Shown: positions 36,952-47,754 of the stretch, in pieces | How positions within the stretch are numbered: the stretch's first letter is position 1 | Layout of the letters: each line of letters starts with the position of its first letter | Assembly (NCBI RefSeq): GCF_001704275.1 | Contig: NZ_CP011533.1 | Location: 434,001 to 498,000 of the forward strand | Source of the DNA: Streptomyces noursei ATCC 11455 | GTDB lineage: Bacteria > Actinomycetota > Actinomycetes > Streptomycetales > Streptomycetaceae | Direction: 5' to 3' | Length of the DNA: 64,000 nucleotides | Notes under the pieces: generated by a model | The model's input: only the letters and a program-made list of their open reading frames with translations | Told to the model about the DNA's origin: nothing | Database searches by the model: none | Program-made: the position numbers and the translations under genes

Positions 36952-37331
36952 AAAGGCGTGGAAGGAACGGCCGGGGAGCCGTTGTTGGAGGTCACGGCGC
37001 CCCTGCCGCAGGCGCAGCTCGTCGAGACGAGCGTGCTGAACCACCTCAGCCACCAGACCCTGGTGGCCTCCAAGTGCGTCCGGTGTGTCCTCGCCGCCCG
37101 GGGACATGCGGTGGTGGACTTCTCGCTGCGCCGCCGGAGGACGCCAGGCGACGGCTCGCCGCGGAAGTGGCGCAACTTCCGGCCGCGGCCAGGGAGATCA
37201 GGTCGCCGGTGCCGGTACGGCCGGCCGTGTCGAAACTGCTCGCCCGGCTGACGAACCAGGTGCGCCAGCAGATCGAGCGGGAAGTGTTCGGCCCGTCCCG
37301 GGTGGCGCACCGAGGCCGCGTGCCCGGCTGA
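36952..37331 (+). pseudogene. pncB: Nicotinate phosphoribosyltransferase, decayed fragments
   Basis: Fragment 1 (about 36967-37137) reads [33 protein letters not shown] and VVDFSLRR, a well-conserved internal section of the NAD-salvage enzyme. The His/Gly-rich catalytic portion expected after FSLRR is absent. Fragment 2, in another frame (about 37155-37331), reads [20 protein letters not shown] ... [16 protein letters not shown] and is the C-terminus. The N-terminal third and most of the phosphoribosyl-binding part are missing. An intact copy of this gene lies beside CRP-like and DUF1918 genes in the S. coelicolor low-oxygen region, which matches the neighbours here. Confidence 0.75.
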
Positions 37332-37354
37332 CGGGAACAGGCACCGCGGGTCGT

Positions 37355-37816
37355 TCAAGGCGGTGTGGGTCGAAGGCTCGCGCCCGCGCCACTCAGGTCG
37401 ATCAGCCGGTGCCGGGTGGCCAGCAGCCGGCGGGCGACGACGTCGAGGACCTGCCGGGTCACCGCCAGTCCCAGGACCGGGTCCGCCTCGCAGAGCGCGC
37501 GCACCCCGCTCGCGTCGAACTCATGGGCCCGCACGAGGGTGAACGCCTCCGCACCCATCCGCCAGCGGTACGGCGGCACCAGCCACGACCAGCCCAGCAG
37601 GTCCCCGGGACCGAGCAGGTCGACAACCGCCGGCCGCCGGCCGGCCAGCCGTACTTCCAGGTTCACCGAACCGGTGCGGATGATCCAGAAATGGTCGGCC
37701 GCCCCGCCTTCCTCGAAGATGTGGGCACCTTCAGGGAACGTCACCTCGTGGGCGAAGGCCAGCAGGCGGTCCCGCCCCTCGGACGGGAGCCGCTGGAGCA
37801 GGGGCGTGGTGGCCAT
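37355..37816 (-). CDS. Cyclic-nucleotide-binding protein, CRP-like without HTH
   Basis: 153 residues from the ATG at 37816, with GAGGAGG upstream. The cNMP-binding beta-roll is clear: FPEGAHIFEEGGAADHFWII, GSVNLEVRLAGRRPAVVDLL, GPGDLLGWSWLVPPYRW (phosphate-cassette position), EADPVLGLAVTRQVLDVVAR. The protein ends soon after, with no winged helix, so it does not bind DNA by itself. The usual RAA of the cAMP cassette is not conserved, so the ligand may differ. Stand-alone proteins of this type accompany DUF1918 and USP genes in low-oxygen regions. Confidence 0.88.
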   Translation of the reverse strand: MATTPLLQRLPSEGRDRLLAFAHEVTFPEGAHIFEEGGAADHFWIIRTGSVNLEVRLAGRRPAVVDLLGPGDLLGWSWLVPPYRWRMGAEAFTLVRAHEFDASGVRALCEADPVLGLAVTRQVLDVVARRLLATRHRLIDLSGAGASLRPTPP

Positions 37817-38193
37817 GGCGGTCCTCCTCATCACCGGCCGCCCGAAGGAGGCAGCCGCCGGAGGACCAGGGCACCGGAGCCGCGGGCCCGCCGGCGGACG
37901 GACCATGAACGTGCCGGCCCGCACTGGCGAGCCGGCGTTCGCGATCAAGGAGGACCGCCCACTTCTCGCAGGCCCTGATTGCGCGGTGCGCGGTCTCGCT
38001 CCGCTTCTCCGCGTCTGCCCGTCCTCCTTGTCACTTTCAGTGAAGCGCATGGCGCTTCCGAGGGACAGTTCCGGTCGGCCCCCGCACCATGGGCCGAACG
38101 ACCCTTTGGCCAGGCACCTCGCCCCATAACCCGCCTGGCTCCGGCTGTGGCAGGTTCGGCACTGGGCACCGGTGCACAAGTGAGGTGAGGGCG
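37817..38193. other. Divergent promoter region, CRP-like gene / DUF1918-USP-V-ATPase genes
   Basis: This 377-bp gap holds no gene. It contains a DosR-like box at 38091-38104 and should carry the promoters of both the minus-strand CRP-like gene and the plus-strand run that leads into the V/A-ATPase operon. Confidence 0.45.
38091..38104. promoter_or_regulatory. Near-match DosR-like box upstream of the DUF1918 gene
   Basis: GGGCCGAACGACCC, one mismatch in the second half-site, 90-103 bp upstream of the GTG at 38194. The core CCGAACG is shared with the site before Hsp20 (47862-47875). Confidence 0.4.
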
Positions 38194-38430
38194 GTGAAGG
38201 CACACATAGGCGATCAACTCGTGGTCTCGTCGCCGACCACAGGAACCCCACGGCGGGACGGCGAGGTCGTCGGACTGCACCACGAGGACGGGACCCCGCC
38301 CTACGACGTCCGCTGGTCGGACACCGATCAGGTCTCGCTCTTCTTCCCCGGCCCGGACACCCGCATCCGGCACCTCCACTGCTCGTCGGGAAACGCACCG
38401 CCGGGCACCGTCACTCCGAAGGAGGCGTGA
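38194..38430 (+). CDS. DUF1918-family protein
   Basis: 78 residues from the GTG at 38194; GTGAGGTGAGGG lies just upstream. The family pattern is complete: GDQLVVSSPTTGTPRRDGEV, VGLHHEDGTPPYDVRWSD, SLFFPGPDTRI. DUF1918 proteins are small SH3-like proteins induced in low-oxygen or stress conditions in actinobacteria. They have no known biochemical role. The gene is followed one base later by a broken USP and then by the V/A-ATPase operon, so all may share a promoter. Confidence 0.88.
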   Translation: MKAHIGDQLVVSSPTTGTPRRDGEVVGLHHEDGTPPYDVRWSDTDQVSLFFPGPDTRIRHLHCSSGNAPPGTVTPKEA

Positions 38431-38431
38431 G

Positions 38432-38844
38432 ATGGGCGACGCGGTCCTCGTCGGACTCGACGGCACCGGCAACAGTGAGCCGGCCGTGCGCTGGGGCGCC
38501 GAGGAGGCGGCCGTCCGCAACCTGCCGCTGCACCTCCTGCATGCCTGGACCTCCCAGCCCAGGCCGGTCTCCTCAGTGGCGGAGGACGCCGAACTACGCC
38601 GCTACGGAACCGAAGTTCTCCGCCGGGCCGAGGCCGCGGCCAAGGAGCTGCATCCGGAAATTCCGGTGAAGGCCGAGCAGGTCGACGAGGAAGCTGCTGG
38701 CCCGCGCTGCTGGATGCCTGCTCACGGGCCGGGCTGCTGATCATCGGACGTCGTACACAGCGCATGCCCATGCCCCTCGGGCCGTCCGTGCTCGCCCTCC
38801 TGCACCACTCCCACTGCCCGGTCGCTGTCGTTCCACGGCGGTGA
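38432..38844 (+). pseudogene. Single-domain universal stress protein, frameshifted
   Basis: The first 85 residues are normal (VLVGLDGTGNSEPAVRWGAE, LPLHLLHAW). The frame is then lost near 38685-38705 and stops at 38740. The missing end is found one frame over: ALLDACSRAGLLIIGRRTQR, SVLALLHHSHCPVAVVPRR, ending TGA 38842-38844. An intact version would have about 137 residues, a single Usp domain, unlike the eight two-domain USPs of this window. A one- or two-base indel explains it; a sequencing error is possible. Confidence 0.7.
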
Positions 38845-38939
38845 GCCGTCGTGCCTCTCCGCGTGCTATCCGCCGCACCCCGAGGAAACTGGAAGCACGA
38901 CCACACCGGGCGGCACAGTCGGCGGAGGGAGGATCGGCG

Positions 38940-39419
38940 ATGGCCGGGTTGCGTGATCTGCTGATGCGCTTCCGTCCGGTCGGCACGCCGGGGCCTGCGG
39001 CCACCGGCGTACCCGCCGATCGCACCGCGGAGCTGACCCTGGAGCTGACGCCGACCCTGGCACTACTGGACGGCACGGCCGACGAGGCCGAAGCGGTCCG
39101 TGGCGCGGCGCGCGGCGACGCCGACCGCATCCGCCGGGACGCCGCCCACCGCGCGGAGGTCATCACGGCCCGTGCGGCTGCCCTCTCCCAGCGCATCCGA
39201 ACGAAGACCGCGGACCGGCGGCTGGAGCTCGGCCGACAAGAGGCCGCCGCGCTGCGCGAGGAAGGCCGATGCACGGAAGCCGCAGTCAGACGCCGGGCCG
39301 CGGCACGGATCCCGGCCATGGCGGACCGGTTGGCCGACGAGGTTCGTCGTCAACTCGGCCTGCCCACCACCCACGCCGGACTCCCCGATGCTTCAGGGGA
39401 GCGGGACGGCGGCCCATGA
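38940..39419 (+). CDS. V/A-type ATPase peripheral-stalk subunit, G/H-like
   Basis: 159 residues from the ATG at 38940, with GGAGGGAGG upstream. Most of it is one long Ala/Arg/Glu helix (EAEAVRGAARGDADRIRRDA, EVITARAAALSQRIRTKTAD, RRLELGRQEAAALREEGR) as in the G/H subunit that pairs with subunit E in the peripheral stalk. A non-helical N-terminus of about 40 residues precedes it. It is the first gene of the nine-gene operon and overlaps the next by 4 bp. Identification rests on shape and position, not on a sequence motif. Confidence 0.75.
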   Translation: MAGLRDLLMRFRPVGTPGPAATGVPADRTAELTLELTPTLALLDGTADEAEAVRGAARGDADRIRRDAAHRAEVITARAAALSQRIRTKTADRRLELGRQEAAALREEGRCTEAAVRRRAAARIPAMADRLADEVRRQLGLPTTHAGLPDASGERDGGP

Positions 39420-40322
39420 GTGCCGCATGGGTAGCCGGGGTGACCAGGGCGCGCGAGCTGTTGGGCCGCTGTCCTGGCACCGCCGGCGCCCGGCGGGTCG
39501 CGGCGGGCGGCACGTTGGACGAGGCCCTGCGTCGTCTGACCACCACCCCCTACCAACGTCGGCTGGCGGTCGGCATGTCCTTGCCGGCGGCGCAGCGGGC
39601 CGTCACGGCCACTTTGCTCTGGCATCTTCGGGTGCTCGCCGGCTGGCTGCCACGACGCGGGGTGGAGTGTCTGCGGCTACTGGCGTCGGGTTTCGAGATC
39701 ACCAACATCGAGAGCCGCTTCCGGCTGCTGAGCGGTGCTGCGTCGGAGCCGCCACCGTATGAGCTGGGAGCGCTGGCAACCGCCTGGCGCCGCCTCTCCC
39801 ACACCACCCGGCCGGAGGGGCTGCGGGCTGCTCTGGCCGCCTCGGCCTGGCGTGATCTCGGCGGTACGGCAGCCGAGCTGGCCGTCGGGCTTCGACTGAC
39901 CGCAGCGGCCAGAACCGCCGTGGCAGTCCCCTGCGCGTCCCGTTGGTCGGCGGGCCGCGCCGCCCTTCTCGTCGCCCGGGAACGGTTCGTACACGGTCGG
40001 GAACTGCCGGCGCAGGCCACCGGCCCGGCCGCACGACTCCTCGGCGTCGCCCACCGCGCTCCTGACTTCCGCGCATTCACGCGTCAGCTCCCCCCGTCGG
40101 CACGGTGGGCACTGAACGACGTCGACGATCCGGCCGATCTGTGGCAGGCGGAGGGGCGGTGGTGGCGGGATATCGAGCAGGACGGCCGGGGTATGGCGCG
40201 CCGCGCTCGGTACGACGCGATTCCCGTGGTGGGCGTGGTCGCGGTCCTCTCGACCGACGCATGGCGCACCCGCGCCGCGCTGGAACTCGCCTCGCGCGGC
40301 GCCTCTACCTTGGAGGGCTTCG

Positions 40323-40345
<23 letters not shown>
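39416..40345 (+). CDS. V/A-type ATPase subunit C (AC39/d family)
   Basis: 309 residues, ATGA overlap with the previous stop. It is helical throughout with the AC39 landmarks SRFRLLSGAASEPPPYELGA, in place of the usual 'N.k.ilR.k' region, and a C-terminal helical bundle. Early ARELLGRCPGTAGARRVAAG, with LDEALRRLTTTPYQRRL, is typical of the first bundle. Subunit C links the central shaft to the membrane ring. Divergence is high, as for actinobacterial V/A-ATPases. Its 3' end overlaps the subunit I gene by 23 bp. Confidence 0.75.
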
Positions 40346-42362
<2,017 letters not shown>

Positions 42363-42366
<4 letters not shown>

Positions 42367-42899
42367 CCCCCGCCGCACAGACCCACGCGATCGCCCCGGC
42401 CGACCCGCTGGCACCCGTCCGGACGGCGCTGCTGCGCGCCGCCGAGGAGGAGGCCCACCAACTGGTGGCCGCGGCGCACCGGGACGCCGAGGCGGTCATC
42501 GCCACCGCGCGGTCCCGTTCGACCGCCGTACTGCGCGAGGCACGCCGTCAGGGAGAGCAGGACGGCGGGCGAGCCGCGGCCGACGCCACGGCCCGAGCCC
42601 GCCACACCGTGCGCACCGGGCTCCTCCGCGCCCAGGCCGAGGCGTACGACGAACTGCGCCGGACGGTCCTGTCGCGGGTGCGGCAGTGCCGGAGGGAACC
42701 GGGGTACCCCGCCGTGCGGGAGCAGCTGTCCGACCAGGTGCGCCGGCTGCTCGGCCCGGAGGCCGTCGTCATCGAGCACCCGCGGGGCGGGGTGATCGGC
42801 ACGGCCGGCGGGCGGACCGTGGATCTGAGCCTGGACGCCCTGGCACTCCGTGTGTTCGACGGCGCCGGTGCCGGGATCGAGTCGCTGTGGCGGACCTGA
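42363..42899 (+). CDS. V/A-type ATPase subunit E
   Basis: 178 residues from the GTG at 42363. A long N-terminal helix (RTALLRAAEEEAHQLVAAAH, DAEAVIATARSRSTAVLREA) leads into a globular end: SRVRQCRREPGYPAVREQL, VVIEHPRGGVIGTAGGRTVD, SLDALALRVFDGAGAGIESL. The GG-hairpin region followed by D-x-S-L is the mark of subunit E, the peripheral stalk partner of G/H. Its stop lies inside the start of subunit A (12-bp overlap). Confidence 0.88.
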
Positions 42900-44635
42900 C
42901 GGCGGCGGAGGCGCCTGCCCGCCCGACCGCCGCCACCCGTATCCTGCGGGTGGCCGGGCCACTCGTCGAGTTGGAGAACGCCGGCGGGGTCGCCATGAAC
43001 GACCTGGTGCTGCTCGGCGCGGAGCGGGTACCGGCCGAGGTCGTCGAGATCACCACATCCCGGGTCACCGTCCAGGCCTACGAGTACACCGGCGGTCTGG
43101 CACCGGGCCGGCACGCCTTCCCGTTGGGCGCACCGGTCTGCGCGCGGCTCTCCCCGGGCCTGCTGGGCGGGGTGTTCGACGGCCTGCTCCGCCCGCTGAC
43201 GGACTTCGGCGACCGGCTCGCGCCGGGCACCGGGACGGACGCACCCCCGGCACGCCGCTGGGCGTTCGACGCGGCCGTCGCCAAGGGGCAGGAGGTGAGC
43301 GAGGGCACGGTGATCGGGGAGGCGGGAAACCCGGACGGTCCGCGGACCCGGATTCTCGTGCCGCCGGGCTGCGCGGGCGAGGTCACGTACGTGGCCGACT
43401 CCGCCGAGCACCCCGAGGACACGGCGCTGGCCGTGGTCGGCGGCACCGAGATCCGGTCGGTGACCGAATGGCCGGTGCGCCGGCCGCGGCCGGTCCGGGA
43501 ACGGGTCCCCGCGCGCACACTGCTGACCACCGGACAGCGGGTGATCGATCTGCTCTTCCCCGTGGCCCGGGGCAGCACGGTCGCAGTACCCGGGGGCTTC
43601 GGCACGGGCAAGACGCTGTTGCTCCAGCAGATCGCCAAGTGGTGCGACGCCGACGTGATCGTCTACATCGGCTGTGGTGAGCGCGGCAACGAGATGGCCG
43701 ACGTCATCACGGAGTTCGCCGAGCTGACCGACCCCCGGACCGGCGGGCGCCTGGCGGACCGCACCGTGATCATCGCCAACACCTCCAACATGCCGATGAT
43801 GGCCCGGGAGACGAGCATCCACACCGGTGCCACCGTCGCCGAGTACTTCCGCGACATGGGGCACGACGTGGTGGTCATCGCCGACTCCACCTCCCGTTGG
43901 GCCGAGGCGCTACGGGAATTCGCCTCGCGGACCGGCGAGCTGCCCGCGGAGGAGGGCTATCCGGCCGGTCTGGCCTCGGCCCTCGCGGCCTTCTACGAAC
44001 GGGCCGGAGCGGTGACCACGCTCGGGGCGGGGCCCGGCTCGGTGACCGTCTTCGGGGCCGTCTCACCACCCGGCGGCGACCTGGCCGAGCCGGTCACCGC
44101 GCACACCGAACGCTGTGTGCGCGGCCGGTGGACGCTCGACCGGGATCTGGCCTACGCGCGCCACTACCCCGCGGTGTCGTGGTCGCACTCGTTCTCCAGG
44201 GATACCGACGTCCTCAGCACGGGCCCGGACGGGCGGGAGACCGCCGGCCGTCGAGCCGCCGTGGCCGAACTACTGACCGCGGCCGACCGCTTGGCGGACC
44301 TCGTCGAACTGGTCGGCGTCGGTGCACTGCCGGCACCGGAACGGGTCAGCGTGCTGGCCGGCCGCCTCATCCGGGAGGGACTGCTCCAGCAGAGCGCCCT
44401 CTCCCCCAACGACACGCACTGCACCCCGGCGAAGACGGCCGCGCTCGCCGACGCGGTGCTCGCCGTCATCGAGCGGTGCCGATCCCTGGTGGCATCCGGT
44501 ACTCCGCCGGACGTCGTGGAACAGGCGGACTTCACCGCCCTGTTGCGGGCCCGCGAGGAGGCGGGGCCCGGCGACGCCGCCACCGTGCGGGCCGCCCGCG
44601 ACACCACCCTCGCCGTCCTGGGGGAACTCCGATGA
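42887..44635 (+). CDS. atpA: V/A-type ATPase catalytic subunit A
   Basis: 582 residues from the GTG at 42887. Walker A is GGFGTGKT (236-243; the usual form is GPFGSGKT), the catalytic Glu265 is in IGCGERGNEMADVI, and the Walker B region is VVVIADSTSRWAEALRE. The non-homologous insert typical of V-type A subunits is present (about 120-190, with KGQEVSEGTVIGEAGN). The NTSNMPMMARETSIHTGATV segment is invariant in the family. It hydrolyses or makes ATP together with subunit B. A V/A-type ATPase is uncommon in Streptomyces, where the F-type enzyme is the housekeeping ATP synthase. Confidence 0.95.
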   Translation: MADLTAAEAPARPTAATRILRVAGPLVELENAGGVAMNDLVLLGAERVPAEVVEITTSRVTVQAYEYTGGLAPGRHAFPLGAPVCARLSPGLLGGVFDGLLRPLTDFGDRLAPGTGTDAPPARRWAFDAAVAKGQEVSEGTVIGEAGNPDGPRTRILVPPGCAGEVTYVADSAEHPEDTALAVVGGTEIRSVTEWPVRRPRPVRERVPARTLLTTGQRVIDLLFPVARGSTVAVPGGFGTGKTLLLQQIAKWCDADVIVYIGCGERGNEMADVITEFAELTDPRTGGRLADRTVIIANTSNMPMMARETSIHTGATVAEYFRDMGHDVVVIADSTSRWAEALREFASRTGELPAEEGYPAGLASALAAFYERAGAVTTLGAGPGSVTVFGAVSPPGGDLAEPVTAHTERCVRGRWTLDRDLAYARHYPAVSWSHSFSRDTDVLSTGPDGRETAGRRAAVAELLTAADRLADLVELVGVGALPAPERVSVLAGRLIREGLLQQSALSPNDTHCTPAKTAALADAVLAVIERCRSLVASGTPPDVVEQADFTALLRAREEAGPGDAATVRAARDTTLAVLGELR

Positions 44636-46032
44636 GCCCCGACCGCACACCGGTCGAATACACCTCGGTGCGCGAACTGCGCGGGCCGCTCATCGTGGTG
44701 GCGGGGGTCGGCGGGGTCGGCTGGGACGAGTTCGCAACGATCACTCTCGCTTCGGGGGAACGACGGCACGGTGTCGTCCTGGAGGTGCGCGACGACCTCG
44801 CGGTCGTCGCGGTGCTGGAAGGCACCGGCGGCATGGATCCGGCGGGGCTGCGCATGGCGTTCGACGGCCACCCGCTGACGGTCCCGGTCGGGGAGGGTTG
44901 GCTGGGTCGGACCTGCGACGGCAAAGGGGCTCCGCGCGATGGCGGGCCACCCGTCTTCGGCCGGACCTCCGCCCCCGTGGAGGGGGTGGCGATCAACCCC
45001 GTGCGCCGGCGGCCGCCCGGTGAGCCGGTGCTGACCGGCATCGCCGCGGTGGACGTGCTCACCACCCTGGTGCGCGGGCAGAAGCTTCCGATCTTCTCGA
45101 CCGCCGGTCTGCCGCACCTCGAACTCGCGGTGCAGATCGCCGCCCAGGCCACCACGACAGGAGAGCGGTTCAGCGTCGTCTTCGCGGGCATGGGGCTGAC
45201 CCATGCGGACGCGTTCTTCGTCCAAGAGGCGCTGGCGGAACGCGCCGCCGCCGGTGAACTGTGCCTGCTGCTCAACACCGCCGACGATCCGGTGATCGAG
45301 CGCATCCTCACACCGCGGCTGGCGCTCACGGTCGCCGAACACCTCGCGTTCGACGGCGGGCGGCACGTCCTGGTGATCATGACGGACATGACGTCCTACG
45401 CCGAGGCGCTGCGCGAGGTCTCCGCAGCCCGCGGGGAGGTGCCCGGCCGCCGGGCCTACCCCGGCTACCTCTACAGCGACCTGGCCTCCCTGTACGAGCG
45501 GTGCGGCCGCATCGTCGACCGGCCGGGCTCGGTGACCGTGCTGCCCGTCCTGACCATGCCCGCCGGGGACATCACCCACCCCGTCCCCGACCTCACCGGC
45601 TACATCACCGAAGGACAGATCGTCCTCGCCCCGCAGATCCACGCCGAAGGCGTGTACCCACCCGTGGACGCGCTGTCCTCCCTCTCCCGCCTGATGCGCA
45701 AGGGAGCCGGACCCGGTCGGACTCGGGGCGACCACCTGGACGTGGCGGCACAGCTCACCGCCGCGCTCGCCCGCGCCCGGCAGGCCGGTGAACTCGCCGA
45801 ACTCGTCGGGGAATCCGCCCTGAGCCCGGCCGACCGCCGCTACCTGGCGATGTATCCGAGGTACCTCCACGACTTCCTGCACCAGGAGCGCGACCGGACA
45901 CTGGCCCTGGACGAGTCACTGGAGCGTGCCTGGCGGGTCCTGCTGACGCTGCCGCCCGGCGAACTGGGCATGCTCCCGACGGCGTTGTTGGACGCACGGA
46001 ACTCCGACGTCTCTCCGGGAGCCGCGCCGTGA
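44632..46032 (+). CDS. atpB: V/A-type ATPase subunit B (non-catalytic nucleotide-binding)
   Basis: 466 residues, ATGA overlap with subunit A. The B signature QKLPIFSTAGLPHLELAVQI takes the place of the Walker A loop. Later conserved parts are VVFAGMGLTHADAFFVQEAL, HVLVIMTDMTSYAEALREVS, RAYPGYLYSDLASLYERCGR, and PVLTMPAGDITHPVPDLTGY. It has the normal length, and the C-terminal domain (PADRRYLAMYPRYLHDFL) is intact. The subunit names here follow V-type use, so atpB means the V-type B subunit and not the F-type a subunit. Confidence 0.95.
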   Translation: MSPDRTPVEYTSVRELRGPLIVVAGVGGVGWDEFATITLASGERRHGVVLEVRDDLAVVAVLEGTGGMDPAGLRMAFDGHPLTVPVGEGWLGRTCDGKGAPRDGGPPVFGRTSAPVEGVAINPVRRRPPGEPVLTGIAAVDVLTTLVRGQKLPIFSTAGLPHLELAVQIAAQATTTGERFSVVFAGMGLTHADAFFVQEALAERAAAGELCLLLNTADDPVIERILTPRLALTVAEHLAFDGGRHVLVIMTDMTSYAEALREVSAARGEVPGRRAYPGYLYSDLASLYERCGRIVDRPGSVTVLPVLTMPAGDITHPVPDLTGYITEGQIVLAPQIHAEGVYPPVDALSSLSRLMRKGAGPGRTRGDHLDVAAQLTAALARARQAGELAELVGESALSPADRRYLAMYPRYLHDFLHQERDRTLALDESLERAWRVLLTLPPGELGMLPTALLDARNSDVSPGAAP

Positions 46033-46658
46033 CGGCGTCCGCCCCTCCTCCCGTCGGCCGCGCCGCCCGGCTGCGGCTGCGGCGCACCCTTCACGTCGCC
46101 ACCCGCGGTGCGCAGTTGCTCGACCGGCAGCTCCACCTCCTCCGGGCCGAACTCGCGGAGCTGCGGCGGGCGGAGGCCGCGGCCCGTGACGAGTGGGAGG
46201 CACGGGTGCGGGAGGCCCGGACCTGGCTGCTGCGCGGATTGCTGATCAGCGGGGAGGACGCCCTGCGGACGGCCTCGCGCGTGCCGCCCGCGCACGTCAC
46301 CGTGGCATGGGAGGACTCACTGGGCGTGCGCCACCCGGGCCGGACCGCCGTGTACCCGGGCGTCACGGACGCGTCCGACGCCGCCCCCCGCAACACCGCC
46401 CTGGCCCACGCCGGTACCTCGTACCGCGCGGCGGTCGAGGCGGCCGCGCGGTACGGCACCGCCTCGACCGCCGCACGCCTGGTCGAGGCCCGGCTACGCG
46501 ACACCACCGTCCGGGTCAGAGCACTGCACCGGCTCCGCATACCCCGTCTCCAACAGAACCTCACCGCCATCGAGCTGGCCCTGGAACAGTCGGAGCACGA
46601 GGACGCCCTCCGACGCCGCTGGGCCGCGCGACGCACCCGTCCGGCCGCCGGCGGCTGA
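46029..46658 (+). CDS. V/A-type ATPase subunit D (central shaft)
   Basis: 209 residues from the GTG at 46029, overlapping subunit B by 4 bp. Two long helices frame it: RLRLRRTLHVATRGAQLLDR, QLHLLRAELAELRRAEAAAR near the start, and DTTVRVRALHRLRIPRLQQN, LTAIELALEQSEHEDALRRR at the end, the coiled-coil shaft that turns inside the A3B3 head. It is the last gene of the operon. Its last codons are part of the 73-bp repeat shared with the USP at 7269. Confidence 0.88.
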   Translation: MTASAPPPVGRAARLRLRRTLHVATRGAQLLDRQLHLLRAELAELRRAEAAARDEWEARVREARTWLLRGLLISGEDALRTASRVPPAHVTVAWEDSLGVRHPGRTAVYPGVTDASDAAPRNTALAHAGTSYRAAVEAAARYGTASTAARLVEARLRDTTVRVRALHRLRIPRLQQNLTAIELALEQSEHEDALRRRWAARRTRPAAGG

Positions 46659-46718
46659 CACCACCACCCGACGACCACAACACGCACAAGCGACCCCGGC
46701 CCGTCCCTCAGCCCGTAC
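46646..46718. repeat. 73-bp dispersed repeat, copy 2
   Basis: Identical to 7207-7279. It includes the last four codons and the stop of the V/A-ATPase subunit D gene and 60 bp downstream. In copy 1 the far end is the stop region of a USP on the other strand, so this copy looks like a USP 3' end joined to the ATPase operon. Confidence 0.8.
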
Positions 46719-46998
46719 TGGTGCGCCCCGGACGGGGAAGGACCGGCGCCATGGACGGTTCCTCCGGCTCCCCGCCCGGACCGCCGCCACCGTTGCCCCG
46801 CTCGTCGCACGGATCGAGCAGGACCTCGCGCCCCGCCGCGGCGCGGAATTCGGACGCTGAGGTCAGCACCCTTCGCGCGGTCGCGGGACGAGTCCACGAA
46901 AGGGCCGGTCGGCTCATGGATCGAGACGCTTCAGCCCTGCTGGAGACTCATGGCGCGGGCCGAACCTGGTACTGGGAGATCGCCGCAGGAGGTACGTC
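46659..46998. other. Intergenic between the V/A-ATPase operon and the DUF1876 gene
   Basis: This 340-bp gap has no supported gene. It contains the remainder of the 73-bp repeat and, at 46902-46915, a DosR-like box. Open frames in it are Ser/Pro/Arg-rich and lack ribosome sites. Confidence 0.4.
46902..46915. promoter_or_regulatory. Near-match DosR-like box upstream of the DUF1876 gene
   Basis: GGGCCGGTCGGCTC, one mismatch in the second half-site, 84-97 bp upstream of the GTG at 46999. Confidence 0.4.
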
Positions 46999-47274
46999 GT
47001 GGCCAGGACTCTTGAGTGGAAGGTACAGCTGCACCTCTTCGAGGAGGGAAGTACCACGAAGGCCCATGTGGTCCTCGATACCGGGACCACCACGCTCACC
47101 GGACACGGGACAGCACGGTGCAATCCGCACGACCCGAACGTGCCCGAGATCGGCGACGAACTGGCCGCGAGCCGCGCGATGGACGACCTTGCCGGACAAC
47201 TGGCGCGCGCCGCGTCCGACGACCTGGAGGGCCTACGGGAGCCGCTGCGGCGCTCGGCCGAGGTGACCACGTGA
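46999..47274 (+). CDS. DUF1876-family protein
   Basis: 91 residues from the GTG at 46999, with GCAGGAGG upstream. The family pattern is intact: WKVQLHLFEEGSTTKAHVVL, TLTGHGTARCNPHDPNVPEI, GDELAASRAMDDLAGQL. DUF1876 is a dsRBD-like fold found in actinobacteria, often in DosR-type regulons (Rv2632c-like). It has no established function. It is convergent with Hsp20, and a DosR-like box lies upstream. Confidence 0.9.
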   Translation: MARTLEWKVQLHLFEEGSTTKAHVVLDTGTTTLTGHGTARCNPHDPNVPEIGDELAASRAMDDLAGQLARAASDDLEGLREPLRRSAEVTT

Positions 47275-47316
47275 CGCGGGGCTGACATGGCGCGGGGCTC
47301 CGTTTGCCCTGCGGGC

Positions 47317-47754
47317 TCAGCTGGGCCGCGTGACCCGAGTAACGGGGATTTTGGTGGTCTCGCCCTTCGCCGCCTCCAGCGGCACCCGGACGGTGAGGAT
47401 GCCGTCGGTGTAATCCGCGGTCGCCCTGTCGCCTCGGGCGCCTGCGGGCAGCCGCACCGCGCGGGCGAACGAGCCGTAATGGAACTCCGAGCTCTCCTTG
47501 GTTTCTGCGCGCTCCTCGCGCTCGGCGCGGATCGTCAGGAAGTCACCCGTGACGTCGATCTCCAGATTCTTCTCCGGTTCGATGCCCGGCAGCTCCGCCT
47601 TGACCTGGTACGCGTCCGTCTCCAGGTGTTCCTCGATGCGGATCTCGTGTGTACCGAAGTGCCACGGCCCGCCAAGGATCCCGCTTTCCAACCGGTCGAA
47701 CACGTCCTGCATCGAGAGGGTCCGTGCCGGGTGGCGTTGCAGTACGTTGCCCAT
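47317..47754 (-). CDS. Small heat-shock protein (Hsp20/alpha-crystallin)
   Basis: 145 residues. The alpha-crystallin domain covers about 38-135: IRIEEHLETDAYQVKAELPG, LEIDVTGDFLTIRAEREER, FARAVRLPAGARGDRATADY, DGILTVRVPLE. The C-terminal I-x-I/V anchor is IPVTRV. The protein is an ATP-independent chaperone that holds unfolded proteins. It resembles the low-oxygen-induced Acr-type of actinobacteria. A DosR-like box lies 108-121 bp upstream. No clear HspR inverted repeat was found. Confidence 0.92.
   Translation of the reverse strand: MGNVLQRHPARTLSMQDVFDRLESGILGGPWHFGTHEIRIEEHLETDAYQVKAELPGIEPEKNLEIDVTGDFLTIRAEREERAETKESSEFHYGSFARAVRLPAGARGDRATADYTDGILTVRVPLEAAKGETTKIPVTRVTRPS

Noticed and set aside
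42548..45882. Long minus-strand open frames opposite the V/A-ATPase genes (438 and 572 codons)
   Set aside because: They mirror the coding frames of subunits A, B and E, as expected from high GC at third positions, and have no family features or ribosome sites.
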